From: Stenomitos rutilans HA7619-LM2
Lineage (GTDB): Bacteria; Cyanobacteriota; Cyanobacteriia; Leptolyngbyales; Leptolyngbyaceae
Assembly: GCA_019358945.1 (NCBI GenBank)
Contig: JAHHIE010000002.1
Coordinates: forward strand, 124,001 to 188,000
Length of the DNA: 64,000 bases
Direction of reading: 5' to 3'
Every line of letters begins with the position of its first letter. Positions within the stretch are counted from its first letter, which is position 1. The translations under genes and the position numbers were made by a program. A model generated the notes under the pieces. That model ran no database searches. It was not told the origin of the DNA and worked only from the letters and a program-made list of their open reading frames with translations. Below, piece by piece: positions 1-7,105 of this stretch.

Positions 1-203
1 GTCTTGTCGCTCAGGCGAATATCGGTTGGGTTGCCAGGATGCTCCATGGAGCGGACGGGTTTGTTCTGGTTATTCCAGTACACATAGCCAACTGTGGCAT
101 CCGAAAGAATGCGTACTTTGTTCTTGCCGTCCTGAGGACGGAAGTAGTTGCCACCACCAGAGGTGCGGACGGGGCGAGATTCAACAGCGGGTAAAAAGCC
201 CAT
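1..203 (-). CDS. Partial gene, possible phage ssDNA-binding protein N-terminus
   Basis: Only the first 67 codons lie in the window; the gene runs off the left edge. The start is the ATG at 203, preceded by an AGGAACC purine stretch. The visible protein begins MGFLPAVESRPVRTSGG and then has a KVRILSDATVGYVYW stretch followed by KPVRS. This arrangement resembles the start of phage ssDNA-binding (gp32-like) proteins, which carry a similar K-[VI]-R-[IV]-L-S ... G-Y-x-Y-W pattern. The assignment rests on that pattern alone; it could be another phage protein. It reads in the same direction as the early operon to its right. Confidence 0.4.
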   Translation of the reverse strand, partial: MGFLPAVESRPVRTSGGGNYFRPQDGKNKVRILSDATVGYVYWNNQNKPVRSMEHPGNPTDIRLSDK

Positions 204-366
204 ATGAGGTTCCTGTTGTGAGTGTTGTGAGTAGAACGTTGCCCGTAGGCGATGTCGTTGTACGGCAGGTTTAAGGTTTCAGCCGCTTCAACCTGGATGA
301 GAAGAGAAAAGGGCGATGGCTAAGTCGCCCATTCGTCGCAAAACGAACACTGCAAAACTTGATTAA

Positions 367-765
367 CTAAAACGGGGACTCGTCTTCCCCCCAACTTTCC
401 CGAAAGCACCAGCGCTTGCTCTGGAACTCTGGATGCTGACGTACAGCCTGCATCACTTCCAAAAAACCTGGTGCATTGGTGACGAGATTCACAAGAGCAT
501 CCTCGTCTTCCCATTCGTTTTCCATGAGGATCATTAAGCGCTCGATTTGATCGACAGGTCGATCGAGATGAATCGCTGTGATGTAAAACGTCTGCGGGGT
601 TGTCTTCTCTGGTACGCGCTGCGTCTCGATCACTTGCTGCGCTGCCACCTGTCGGTAAACTCGTAGCGCCTCGTCCGCACGTTGGGCTACGGCTAAAGAT
701 TGGAGTGCCTCGGTTTGTGGGGATGGCGCGATCGGCTCTTGAGTCGTCGTTGCTGCTGTTATCAT
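367..765 (-). CDS. Hypothetical phage protein, 132 aa
   Basis: Acidic 132-residue protein with no family I recognise. The N-terminal third is rich in Thr, Pro and Gln and probably disordered (TQEPIAPSPQTEALQ). The middle is helical and the C-terminus is aromatic and acidic (SKRWCFRESWGEDESPF). It lies between the partial gene at the left edge and a divergent small HTH regulator at 945, so the interval 766-944 must hold promoters for both directions. Confidence 0.6.
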   Translation of the reverse strand: MITAATTTQEPIAPSPQTEALQSLAVAQRADEALRVYRQVAAQQVIETQRVPEKTTPQTFYITAIHLDRPVDQIERLMILMENEWEDEDALVNLVTNAPGFLEVMQAVRQHPEFQSKRWCFRESWGEDESPF

Positions 766-883
766 TTGTAATATCCGTAAGTTGCTTGTAACGGCTTGTG
801 GTAGAAGACCAGCGCTGGAAGCCTCGGAAACTGTCAGCGCTGGCTCTTGTCAATAGGCTTGCTTTCGCTTGCCCTCCTCTATT

Positions 884-919
884 ATTACAAGAAAACTGGG
901 GAATTACAAGAAAACTGGG
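884..919. promoter_or_regulatory. Direct-repeat operator upstream of the HTH gene
   Basis: The 17-mer ATTACAAGAAAACTGGG occurs exactly twice, at 884-900 and 903-919, 19 bp apart. It sits between the divergent genes ending their intergenic space at 766 and 945. A TAGAAT-like -10 element follows at about 929. The likeliest reader is the small XRE protein encoded immediately downstream (autoregulation), but that is inference. Confidence 0.6.
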
Positions 920-944
920 AAATCTGTTGTAGAATAGGGATGTA

Positions 945-1178
945 ATGAAGCTTTCAGGGGGTGAATTTGTGAAGGTGTTTCGGGAAAGAACTGGTAAAAA
1001 CCAGCGCGAATTTGGTGCCGAGATCGGTGTGAGTGACCAGACAGTGAGCAACTGGGAGACAGGGGTTTCTAAACCCAAGTTGAATCCTCCGCAAATGCTT
1101 AAGCTTTGCCAGTTACTTAATTGTTCGTTGGAAGATCTTGCGGAAGCTTTCTCAAGTTCAGATAAATCAGCGGCTTGA
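945..1178 (+). CDS. XRE-family HTH regulator, 77 aa
   Basis: Single-domain Cro/CI-type DNA-binding protein. The HTH occupies roughly residues 8-62: a first helix VKVFRERTGKNQREFG, the turn and recognition helix GVSDQTVSNWETGVSKP, then supporting helices. The Ser/Asp-rich tail is short, so there is no separate oligomerisation or peptidase domain. The two identical 17-bp repeats directly upstream are its probable operators. It is followed on the same strand by a 64-residue gene and then a clear terminator. Confidence 0.85.
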   Translation: MKLSGGEFVKVFRERTGKNQREFGAEIGVSDQTVSNWETGVSKPKLNPPQMLKLCQLLNCSLEDLAEAFSSSDKSAA

Positions 1179-1271
1179 TTAGGAAGGCGACGCACAGACG
1201 TTTCAGAGAGTGTGCGATCGCCCGTCGTTTCAAGAGTGCGATCGCAATTTGAATAGGGAGAGAATATAAAC

Positions 1272-1466
1272 ATGTTTAGACTCACTGAAGAACAGAAGCA
1301 GGGGATTAAAGCGGATGCATTGCGCGAGTGCGTTTTGTTTGCCTATGCTCACGGACGGATCACTGAGGGATGCGGCATGGACTTGCTGGGCATTGATCGT
1401 CTGGGCTTTCGAGGCTTATGGCTGGCGTTTTTGGCGGTCAATCCTGATGTTGAAACGCTGGACTAG
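1272..1466 (+). CDS. Small hypothetical protein, 64 aa
   Basis: Starts at an ATG preceded by GGGAGAGAA, a good ribosome binding site. The product is helical with a compact Gly-rich centre (GCGMDLLGIDRLGFRGLW). I do not recognise a family. It follows the HTH gene by 93 bp on the same strand and is followed by a Rho-independent terminator, so the two genes likely form one short transcript. Confidence 0.6.
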   Translation: MFRLTEEQKQGIKADALRECVLFAYAHGRITEGCGMDLLGIDRLGFRGLWLAFLAVNPDVETLD

Positions 1467-1493
1467 CCTGTTTGTGACCCAGCGATCGCCTAG

Positions 1494-1530
1494 TCCTCCC
1501 TCTGTGTCACCAGATGGGAGGATTCTTTTT
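1494..1530 (+). terminator. Rho-independent terminator
   Basis: Inverted repeat TCCTCCCTCTG (1494-1504) with CAGATGGGAGGA (1511-1522), a 6-nt loop and one bulge, followed by TTCTTTTT. It ends the rightward transcript of the 64-aa gene and lies exactly at the convergent end of the leftward early operon. Confidence 0.8.
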
Positions 1531-2041
1531 AAGGGCTGGACCTAGAAGCTCGATCGAGATACTCCTGCCACTGCGTCCAAACCCCGTTCTGCACAAAACC
1601 CCAATCACGTCGCCGCTTGCCCGTGAAAAACAGGGTCCAGGTTTCACCACCCGCTCTCTCTGGGTCTAGCTCCAACCGATGCAACGCTTCAGCTGATCGC
1701 ATTCGGAACGAACCAGCACCACGCCAAAATTTACCTTCAGGTGTGTACTCCCAATAGCCACCCGTCAGAAGCAGCGAGGCCCAGTGCCAGGGATGGTCAT
1801 GGAGGGCGCGATCGTGGTCTGATCGACAGATGTGATGCAGCAGTAGATTAAAAGGTGGTTCTTGAATGTTGCTGCTGTTTTGCCCATCTTTACGACCCTG
1901 AAACAGCAAGAAGTAGCGTTCCAGGTAGACCGACCCGCTTTGGTCGTCGAGGATGACACGCAGGCGATCGTGCCTTGCCAAGAAGTCAGCTAATCTGTGC
2001 AAGAGCTTGAGCATGGGTTTTGAGTAACGTTTAGGCATCAT
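1529..2041 (-). CDS. Cupin-like phage/plasmid protein, 170 aa
   Basis: The centre has HDRALHDHPWHWASLLL followed by a Gly-Gly-Tyr-Trp-Glu-Tyr strand and, further on, AEALHRLEL. The H-x5-H-x-H spacing plus a later His is the usual metal-binding layout of small cupin barrels. Similar single-domain proteins are common in phage and plasmid early regions, where their substrate is unknown. The ATG overlaps the TGA of the upstream 59-aa gene (ATGA), so translation is coupled. This is the last gene of the leftward early operon. Confidence 0.6.
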   Translation of the reverse strand: MMPKRYSKPMLKLLHRLADFLARHDRLRVILDDQSGSVYLERYFLLFQGRKDGQNSSNIQEPPFNLLLHHICRSDHDRALHDHPWHWASLLLTGGYWEYTPEGKFWRGAGSFRMRSAEALHRLELDPERAGGETWTLFFTGKRRRDWGFVQNGVWTQWQEYLDRASRSSP

Positions 2042-2220
2042 CAGGACTTGCGATAGAGCGTTTCAAGGGTTTCTTTCTGCGTTTCCAGGTCTAGTTCGCG
2101 TTCAAGTTGGCGGCATTTCTTGTAAGTAGTGATCGCGCTTTTGGTAGCAGCAACGAGGTCAAACATTGACTTGACAGTGAAGCTCAGAGAAATTGCTGTT
2201 AACAGGGCCAAGCTCATCAT
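2041..2220 (-). CDS. Small single-TM protein, 59 aa
   Basis: Short gene embedded in the leftward operon. It starts at the ATG at 2220 after a GGAGG site and ends in a TGA overlapping the next ATG. Residues 1-25 form a hydrophobic segment (MMSLALLTAISLSFTVKSMF) and the rest is a charged Lys/Glu/Leu helix, so it looks like a membrane-anchored coiled-coil peptide. Size and layout are reminiscent of small phage membrane effectors, but no function can be assigned. Overlaps at both ends support it being a true gene. Confidence 0.6.
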   Translation of the reverse strand: MMSLALLTAISLSFTVKSMFDLVAATKSAITTYKKCRQLERELDLETQKETLETLYRKS

Positions 2221-2330
2221 TGCCTCCGCTGAACGGGAGATTGAGCCGCTTGCTCTCTTTGCCAGAGCACTGCCAGTCGCAGCAGCTTGAGATGGAACGG
2301 GGGGTAGGTGGGGTAGTAGGTGAGTTTCAT
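2217..2330 (-). CDS. Very small ORF, 37 aa, overlapping neighbours
   Basis: Start ATG at 2330 preceded by AGGAGGTAGAGGC, one of the strongest Shine-Dalgarno sequences in the operon. It overlaps the stop of the upstream 165-aa gene and its own TGA overlaps the ATG of the next gene. The peptide (MKLTYYPTYPPFHLKLLRLA at the start) is basic and aromatic. It may be a real peptide or a translational relay for the downstream genes. Confidence 0.45.
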   Translation of the reverse strand: MKLTYYPTYPPFHLKLLRLAVLWQREQAAQSPVQRRQ

Positions 2331-2824
2331 GCCTCTACCTCCTGATACTCAACCGCCACCACCACCGCTTTCACGATCGACCCAGGTTCGTTGTCCTGAA
2401 AAACATGCCAGTGTGGCGGGATCATAAAAGCGTGGTTGGCGTGAAAGCGAAACCAGACAGAGCCAGGCTCAACGCCATCACCCAGCTCCAGCAGGTCAGT
2501 GCCGATTTGCAGCACAACACCTGGATTCTGTTGGCAGAAAAGCGGGCACGGCTCCCAGACAGCGCTGACGATGTAGGCTTCTTCCAAGCGATAGGTCAGT
2601 ACACCGCCGTGCTGCAACGTGATTTTGAGCCAACAACCGCGCAGCGCTGTTTGCACGCCCTTTGCTTTGGCAGTGGGCAATGGTAGCGCGATCGGCAGCA
2701 CATCCTTACCTGAGAAGGCATACCATTCACGTGAAAGGTGATTGAAGAAAGGTTCGCTGTAGTTGTGTTGCTGACAGTAATGCCAGACTAGAGCGGGAAC
2801 GGAAGAGAGAGGAGTGTGGGTCAT
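2327..2824 (-). CDS. Hypothetical phage protein, 165 aa
   Basis: Mostly beta-strand by eye, with several aromatic/His motifs (HANHAFMIPPHWHVF) near residues 128-142. No family recognised. The ATG overlaps the stop of the DUF2811-like gene upstream by 4 bp, so it belongs to the coupled leftward operon. Confidence 0.65.
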   Translation of the reverse strand: MTHTPLSSVPALVWHYCQQHNYSEPFFNHLSREWYAFSGKDVLPIALPLPTAKAKGVQTALRGCWLKITLQHGGVLTYRLEEAYIVSAVWEPCPLFCQQNPGVVLQIGTDLLELGDGVEPGSVWFRFHANHAFMIPPHWHVFQDNEPGSIVKAVVVAVEYQEVEA

Positions 2825-3039
2825 GCCTCCCCTCCCGCCGATCGCTTAAACAACGCATCTAAATACACCCGCGCTGCCGCCCTCGACTCCCCCACATCGC
2901 CAGTGCGGTTCTGCAACAGAAACAATGCCAAGGCAGCGGCAAAGACCCGATCGGTGTCGTAGCCAGGTCGTAACGCCAGAAACGCCCTCAGCGAGTCGTG
3001 AAGATGCTCTGGCACTTCAATCAGTAGGGAGACTGTCAT
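2821..3039 (-). CDS. DUF2811-like small cyanobacterial protein, 72 aa
   Basis: Matches from memory the small cyanobacterial DUF2811 family: an N-terminal [SVIL]-x-E-[IV]-P-E-x-L-H strand (here LLIEVPEHLHDSLRAFL), a D-x-D-R-V-F-x-A-A-L-x-L-F-L-L-Q-N core, and a closing AARVYLDALF. The family is of unknown function and is a good indicator of a cyanobacterial host. It overlaps both neighbours by 4 bp. Confidence 0.75.
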   Translation of the reverse strand: MTVSLLIEVPEHLHDSLRAFLALRPGYDTDRVFAAALALFLLQNRTGDVGESRAAARVYLDALFKRSAGGEA

Positions 3040-3611
3040 CGCGTTACTCCTGCCGTTAGCTCAAAACGGCTGCTGGGCAAGTAAAAGACCCAACTTGATT
3101 CGCCAAACTCCAGCGTGAAATACTTTCGTGCCCACTCTTCGCGCATGGTGCGGTTAGGTGCAATCTTGAGCAGGTGTTCGCGGTAGTGCGTGCGATCGTT
3201 GCCTCGATCGGCAAACAACACCCCTCGAAACCATTCAGGACGCGGTTCGATCCGTGATCGCCTGAAAGTGTGGATAAACGTGTGCAAATGCAACCCAGGG
3301 AAAGCGTCACTCAAGCAGGTGCGATGGTATGCACCTTGCCACCCTTGTTTAAATTCGCGCTCCCACCTTGGTAGTTTCTGAGCAAGGTAATCACTCCACT
3401 TTTGCCCGTTGTCCGCCTCTACGCTGGCAACGGCTTCTAGCAAGTCGTAAGCGGCATTAAGATCTTGCGCGACCTCGGTTGCTTTTTGTAAGCGTTGAGG
3501 GTTTAAGTCTGGGTGCCACTGCCGGATCATTCGCCTGTAAGCATCCTTAAGCTGAATCAAGGTAAAGGGTGATTCCAGCGCTAAAAGATTGATAGCCTCT
3601 TCAAAAGTCAC
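3036..3611 (-). CDS. J-domain (DnaJ-like) protein, 191 aa
   Basis: Residues about 1-62 form a J domain: helix II LKDAYRRMIRQW, the invariant HPD at 33-35, and helix III with ATEVAQDLNAAYDLL. J domains stimulate Hsp70 (DnaK) ATPase. The remaining 120 residues carry no Gly/Phe or zinc-finger region, so this is a type III J-protein with a private C-terminal domain. Phages use such proteins to recruit host DnaK, for replication or virion assembly; which applies here is unknown. It overlaps both neighbours by 4 bp. Confidence 0.8.
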   Translation of the reverse strand: MTFEEAINLLALESPFTLIQLKDAYRRMIRQWHPDLNPQRLQKATEVAQDLNAAYDLLEAVASVEADNGQKWSDYLAQKLPRWEREFKQGWQGAYHRTCLSDAFPGLHLHTFIHTFRRSRIEPRPEWFRGVLFADRGNDRTHYREHLLKIAPNRTMREEWARKYFTLEFGESSWVFYLPSSRFELTAGVTR

Positions 3612-3868
3612 GCTTCTACCTCCTCGCCTACAATCTCCAAGTATTGAAAATGCACCGTCTCCAGTCGTGCGCCAAACTCGATGTCGATGTAGTACTGCGC
3701 TTTGCCGCCTAGCTTGAGGACATCAGCAGGCTTCAGGTAGGGCAGCGACCTGATTACCCCTTCTCGCTGCCTCTGCCTTGGGCTGCAAGCGCGAGGTATG
3801 GTGCGGACTTTAAGACCGATGCAGACGTTGAGCTTGGTCAGTTTGATGAGTGCTTGAGTAGTTGTCAT
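3608..3868 (-). CDS. Hypothetical protein, 86 aa
   Basis: I choose the ATG at 3868 because it overlaps the TGA of the upstream gene (ATGA) as elsewhere in this operon; an upstream in-frame start would overlap 120 bp of the neighbour. The product has a basic centre (RACSPRQRQREG) and an acidic C-terminus (FQYLEIVGEEVEA). Family not recognised. Confidence 0.6.
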   Translation of the reverse strand: MTTTQALIKLTKLNVCIGLKVRTIPRACSPRQRQREGVIRSLPYLKPADVLKLGGKAQYYIDIEFGARLETVHFQYLEIVGEEVEA

Positions 3869-4281
3869 GCTGCTGCCTCCGCCTTTGCTAGAGATCCAAC
3901 AATTGGCTCTAGTCTTTCGATTTGCTGCTCGATCGTGAGGTGTCTTGCATAAAAAGGCCCTGTATCCCCAACTTTCCGAGGGCTGAAACACAGGCGCAGA
4001 TAACGACTACTTGCACCACTGATTTCAAGTCGCACACCATAGCGATGGCAGAGCAGTACAAGCAAAGTGAGACCATCGTCGTCATAGGTGGATAGGGTGC
4101 CATAGAAGACAATTTCAATCCAGCGATCGCTACTCCAATCAACTTTTTTGTTGGCAACGGCACTTTGCTGATGGTAAAGACCTCGAAACGCCTGCCCTAA
4201 AATGTCTGCAACGAGCTTGCCAAACTCGCTTAAATCGTCACGGTAATAGGTAAGCCATTCAGCGCCAGAGAACTTAGTCAC
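3865..4281 (-). CDS. Hypothetical protein, 138 aa
   Basis: Mixed alpha/beta protein beginning MTKFSGAEWLTYYRDDLSEF. No family recognised. Overlaps both adjacent genes by 4 bp, which indicates translational coupling within the leftward early operon. Confidence 0.65.
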   Translation of the reverse strand: MTKFSGAEWLTYYRDDLSEFGKLVADILGQAFRGLYHQQSAVANKKVDWSSDRWIEIVFYGTLSTYDDDGLTLLVLLCHRYGVRLEISGASSRYLRLCFSPRKVGDTGPFYARHLTIEQQIERLEPIVGSLAKAEAAA

Positions 4282-4487
4282 GCTGCTTCCTCCTCAACCA
4301 ACTTTGCTTCATACGCTTCGGCCCGCTTAAACCAGTACCACAGCTCGTCCTCACTGCGACTACTGGGCACATGGCGACGGCATTCCTTCGCTAGACGCTT
4401 CCATTCCTGCTGTTGTGTGCTGAGTTGCTGTGTCGATCGCGCCGCTGTTCTCCAACCAGTACTTTCATCCATGCCCCGCTTCTCCAA
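4278..4487 (-). CDS. Small charged protein, 69 aa
   Basis: Highly charged helical protein (QEWKRLAKECRRHVPSS and YWFKRAEAYEAKLVEEE). It overlaps the 153-aa gene upstream by 23 bp and the next gene by 4 bp. No family recognised. Confidence 0.55.
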   Translation of the reverse strand: MEKRGMDESTGWRTAARSTQQLSTQQQEWKRLAKECRRHVPSSRSEDELWYWFKRAEAYEAKLVEEEAA

Positions 4488-4926
4488 AACGTTGACGGTT
4501 TACTTCATCCCAATGAGCGCGTCTACTCACACGTTCGCGACCGTTCGGTAGGCGGTCAGACCGTGGAGCACCCTTAAAACTGGGGTCAACCCACGATCGG
4601 TAAGGCGCATAGACCCGATCGACAGGCCGTGGTTTGGGCTGATAACCAGCCGGAAACACCCGCATCTGTGGGTAAAGCACGCATGGCTCTACCAGGTTGA
4701 TCACACCCTCTACCTTTAACTGCTCAAACGCTTTGAGGGTGTGCACACCCAGGCGACGGCGACCCACGATCGGTAGCCGACAAGCCACAGCCAATCGCAT
4801 GACATCAATACCAGGGCGTTGTGCGACAATAGCGGCGACTTGGGCTTTGATGGCCTCAAACGGACGGTCTAAAACTGGTTCCCGACATTTGCGCCGAGAT
4901 TTGCGTGGTACAGTGGTTCTAGTCAT
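4465..4926 (-). CDS. Basic hypothetical protein, 153 aa
   Basis: The ATG at 4926 is favoured (AGAGAGAA upstream); a start 120 bp further up would overlap the methyltransferase gene. The N-terminus is strongly basic (VPRKSRRKCREP). A helical segment AIVAQRPGIDVMRLAVACRL followed by HTLKAFEQLKVEGVINL looks like a winged-helix DNA-binding fold, with the segment after it as the wing. This is inference; no family recognised. Confidence 0.55.
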   Translation of the reverse strand: MTRTTVPRKSRRKCREPVLDRPFEAIKAQVAAIVAQRPGIDVMRLAVACRLPIVGRRRLGVHTLKAFEQLKVEGVINLVEPCVLYPQMRVFPAGYQPKPRPVDRVYAPYRSWVDPSFKGAPRSDRLPNGRERVSRRAHWDEVNRQRFGEAGHG

Positions 4927-4990
4927 AAGTTCTCTCTGGTAGGGGAACGCTGGAGCGATCGTTTGCGGGGGCAGCGATCGCTTTTTGCTG

Positions 4991-5545
4991 TTAAAGCAGT
5001 AACGCAGGCGCAAAAATCTTTCCCTGCTGAGCAAAGACTTCGGCAAAGCGTTGATAATTTGAACCTAAATAGAAAATTGTTGATCCTGGAACAGGTGAGT
5101 TGTTCCAAGTCGTGCCTTTAGCTTTAGCCTCACTCTGCTTCTGGGCTAGTAATGCAGCTGATGGTACAAACCGAATGCGTTTGCTACGGCAGTGGTAGGC
5201 ATGATCAAACAGTGCTTCCATTGCTGCACTGTCACCACGCACAAGCGCGATCGCCTGTTCAAAATCGCCTCGTTTCCAATCGGCTAACAATTTGGTGCAG
5301 AACCGACTACCAATATTGCCATATGGCGGATTGAGCCAGATTGTTTTTGCCGTCCAGGATTGCGCTAAACCGTTTGTCTGTTCAGTGAAATACCGATCGG
5401 CCTGAATCCATTCTTGAGCAACAATGTTAGAGGCCGGGTCTAGCTCGATGCTGCCCATCACAGTACGGGCAAGTGCAATGATTTCAGGTGGTGTATACCA
5501 CTCGTTTGATTTAGACGAGGTTAAAACCTCAAAGGCTGCGTTCAC
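4991..5545 (-). CDS. Phage DNA N-6-adenine methyltransferase, 184 aa
   Basis: Residues 14-20 NEWYTPP, 34-40 ELDPASN and 71-75 LNPPYG give the pattern of phage Dam-type enzymes (DNA N-6-adenine-methyltransferase family): WxTP start, DPAS acidic loop and the catalytic NPPY. The C-terminal part has FVPSAALLAQKQSE and PGSTIFYLG, also usual. It methylates adenine in DNA, probably protecting phage DNA or affecting its packaging or expression. The length is normal for the family. It overlaps the upstream gene by 4 bp. Confidence 0.88.
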   Translation of the reverse strand: MNAAFEVLTSSKSNEWYTPPEIIALARTVMGSIELDPASNIVAQEWIQADRYFTEQTNGLAQSWTAKTIWLNPPYGNIGSRFCTKLLADWKRGDFEQAIALVRGDSAAMEALFDHAYHCRSKRIRFVPSAALLAQKQSEAKAKGTTWNNSPVPGSTIFYLGSNYQRFAEVFAQQGKIFAPALLL

Positions 5546-5985
5546 TGCACACCTCCTGCTACCGTTGTCGTCTCTGTCTCAATGGCAGCTAGGTACGCAG
5601 TGAGGAGTACGATCGCCGCTTCAGTTCGATCCCCATCCCATCCCCGATCAAGGGTGCGAATGTCGTCGGCTGCTAGGAACAAAACAGCCGTATACGACTT
5701 ATCGTCTGGATAGTAGTCGAGTGCCAGCCGCAATCCTTTGACCGCGATCGCACTCATCAATGCTGACAGCAGCATCGCTAACCCACTGCTGGAGATGGCA
5801 CCAAGGGTCGTGGCCCAAATGGTGAACCAGGTATCACCTACCCGCACGTCAATGTCATGCCCACCACTAAAATTGGTGCGCTCGAGGCGGCAAAACTCAG
5901 GGTCGTGCTGGCTCCAGGTGCGGAGTTGTGCGAGGATGCGATCGGCTTCGGTAGTAGGCGCGATCAGGTGTTCTGCGTTTGTCAC
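5542..5985 (-). CDS. Hypothetical protein, 147 aa
   Basis: Alpha/beta protein with a hydrophobic small-residue helix near residues 63-88 (TTLGAISSSGLAMLLSALMS) that may be a buried helix or a membrane segment. The C-terminal LDRGWDGDRTEAAIVLLTAY is helical. No family recognised. It overlaps both neighbours by 4 bp. Confidence 0.6.
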   Translation of the reverse strand: MTNAEHLIAPTTEADRILAQLRTWSQHDPEFCRLERTNFSGGHDIDVRVGDTWFTIWATTLGAISSSGLAMLLSALMSAIAVKGLRLALDYYPDDKSYTAVLFLAADDIRTLDRGWDGDRTEAAIVLLTAYLAAIETETTTVAGGVQ

Positions 5986-6161
5986 GCGACCACCTCCTTA
6001 GTTTTTGTTTTCGAGGCTTTGACCCAGCGCCAGACAGTTGTGTAGTCAACGACCAGTCGCCCGTATTCGCGCTTCAAAGCGTCTTCCACCTGCCTGTAAC
6101 TCAGCCCCTCCCCGTAAAGAGCAAGAGCTTGTTTGCGGTATTTCGTTGTTTCAGCTGCCAT
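5982..6161 (-). CDS. Small HTH protein, 59 aa, first gene of the early operon
   Basis: The ATG at 6161 has a GAGGA upstream; a GTG at 6182 lacks any ribosome site. The sequence KYRKQALALYGEGLSYRQVE followed by VDYTTVWRWVKA is a transposase-like/Sigma-70-region-4-like HTH (helix, S-[YF]-[RK]-x-[IV], turn, T-x-x-R-W recognition helix). As the first gene after the operator region it may regulate the operon or assist replication. Confidence 0.7.
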   Translation of the reverse strand: MAAETTKYRKQALALYGEGLSYRQVEDALKREYGRLVVDYTTVWRWVKASKTKTKEVVA

Positions 6162-6196
6162 AAATTGTTGTGTCCTCAACACTCAAGAACTTAAAG

Positions 6197-6217
6197 AACC
6201 CGCTCAGATGGCGGGTT
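6197..6217. promoter_or_regulatory. Hairpin in the leader of the early operon
   Basis: AACCCGC (6197-6203) pairs perfectly with GCGGGTT (6211-6217) around a 7-nt loop. It lies just upstream of the first leftward gene, between it and the operators at 6281-6361. It could be a leader attenuator; reading rightward it lacks a strong U-run. Confidence 0.4.
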
Positions 6218-6280
6218 GGATTTATTAAGGAGTAACGCGGTTCAAGCAGGGATTGCTTTGATTAGCCTCAGCATAGTTTT

Positions 6281-6361
6281 AGATCAGTGATCTTGTCAAT
6301 TAGATCACTGATCTATTTAAGATTGGCAAACAAATCGACTAAGCTCAGTTCAGTGATCTGA
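6281..6361. promoter_or_regulatory. Three palindromic operators between divergent phage operons
   Basis: Near-perfect 13-bp palindromes: AGATCAGTGATCT at 6281-6293, AGATCACTGATCT at 6302-6314 and TTCAGTGATCTGA at 6349-6361. Three copies of one dyad in the space between the leftward early operon and a rightward regulator gene is the layout of a lambda-like OR/OL operator. A TACAATTAG -10-like element follows the third site at 6364. Confidence 0.75.
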
Positions 6362-6398
6362 CCTACAATTAGAGTGAAGTTAGTCTTTGAGTCCGAAA

Positions 6399-7100
6399 AT
6401 GTTAGATGATGCTGTTTTTAACGATCGGTTTAGGAAGCTTGTGCTTCGTATCTGGGACGCAAGGAAGAACAGTGAAGACATTGAAGCGTTTGCACGTGAG
6501 CACTTCAACCTTTCAGAATCTGGTTTTAGGAATTGGTTGCGGGGAACTAATGCCACGAGAGATTTCCTCATGATTGAGGCGCTTGGCCGCCTGGACGGTA
6601 TGACCTTAGAAGAAACAAAAGCTTATTTCTACGGCAAAGAGGTTTCAGACAATTTAGAGGATAGAAGCTTGGGGGAGTCTAAGGCGTTGCTGTGCATCGC
6701 AGCAGCGCCAGTGGAAAGCCTTTCTAAATACCTTCAAGCAATTACTGATCGTTTGGCTCTCATCGCTAGGGATAACTTGCAGCACATTACTCCTATTAAC
6801 AAGGTGGCGGCAGAATTTAGTCGTTCGCTCTGCACGGTGCTAGTCGAGCAAAAGATGACCCTTGAAGAGATATCGGTCAAATGCGAGATTGAATTACCTT
6901 GTCTTAGAGCAGTGGCAGCAGGTCAGAAGGTGCCAAGCCACCGAGTAGCGATCGCGCTTCAAGGCTTGCTAAAAGATTTTCAAGGGCGGGTTTACGAAGG
7001 AGAAGATCTGCTCGAAATCTTAGAGCAAGTAGAGCCACAGATTGTTAAAAACGTGAAAACGCCGCCTCAGCAGAAGCGGCGTAAAGCAAGTCAAAGTTAA
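6399..7100 (+). CDS. Two-HTH phage regulator, 233 aa
   Basis: The ATG at 6399 is preferred to a TTG at 6387. The N-terminal region contains IEAFAREHFNLSESGFRNWL, an HTH. The C-terminal region has a second HTH-like unit, MTLEEISVKCEIELPCLRAV followed by AAGQKVPSHR. Two DNA-binding units in one chain would suit binding to the paired dyads directly upstream. It probably represses the leftward operon and itself. It converges on the 375-aa gene, with a hairpin over its stop. Confidence 0.65.
   Translation: MLDDAVFNDRFRKLVLRIWDARKNSEDIEAFAREHFNLSESGFRNWLRGTNATRDFLMIEALGRLDGMTLEETKAYFYGKEVSDNLEDRSLGESKALLCIAAAPVESLSKYLQAITDRLALIARDNLQHITPINKVAAEFSRSLCTVLVEQKMTLEEISVKCEIELPCLRAVAAGQKVPSHRVAIALQGLLKDFQGRVYEGEDLLEILEQVEPQIVKNVKTPPQQKRRKASQS
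7059..7082. terminator. Hairpin at the convergent gene ends
   Basis: ACGCCGC (7059-7065) pairs with GCGGCGT (7076-7082) over a 10-nt loop, located in the last codons of the rightward regulator and 24 bp from the stop of the convergent leftward gene. No U-tract follows, so termination would be weak. Confidence 0.4.
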
Positions 7101-7105
7101 TCAGA

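Noticed and set aside
320-1285. 321-codon open frame on the minus strand
   Set aside because: It covers two better-supported genes (367-765 on the same strand in another frame, and 945-1178 on the plus strand), has Arg/Ser-rich low-complexity content and no ribosome site.
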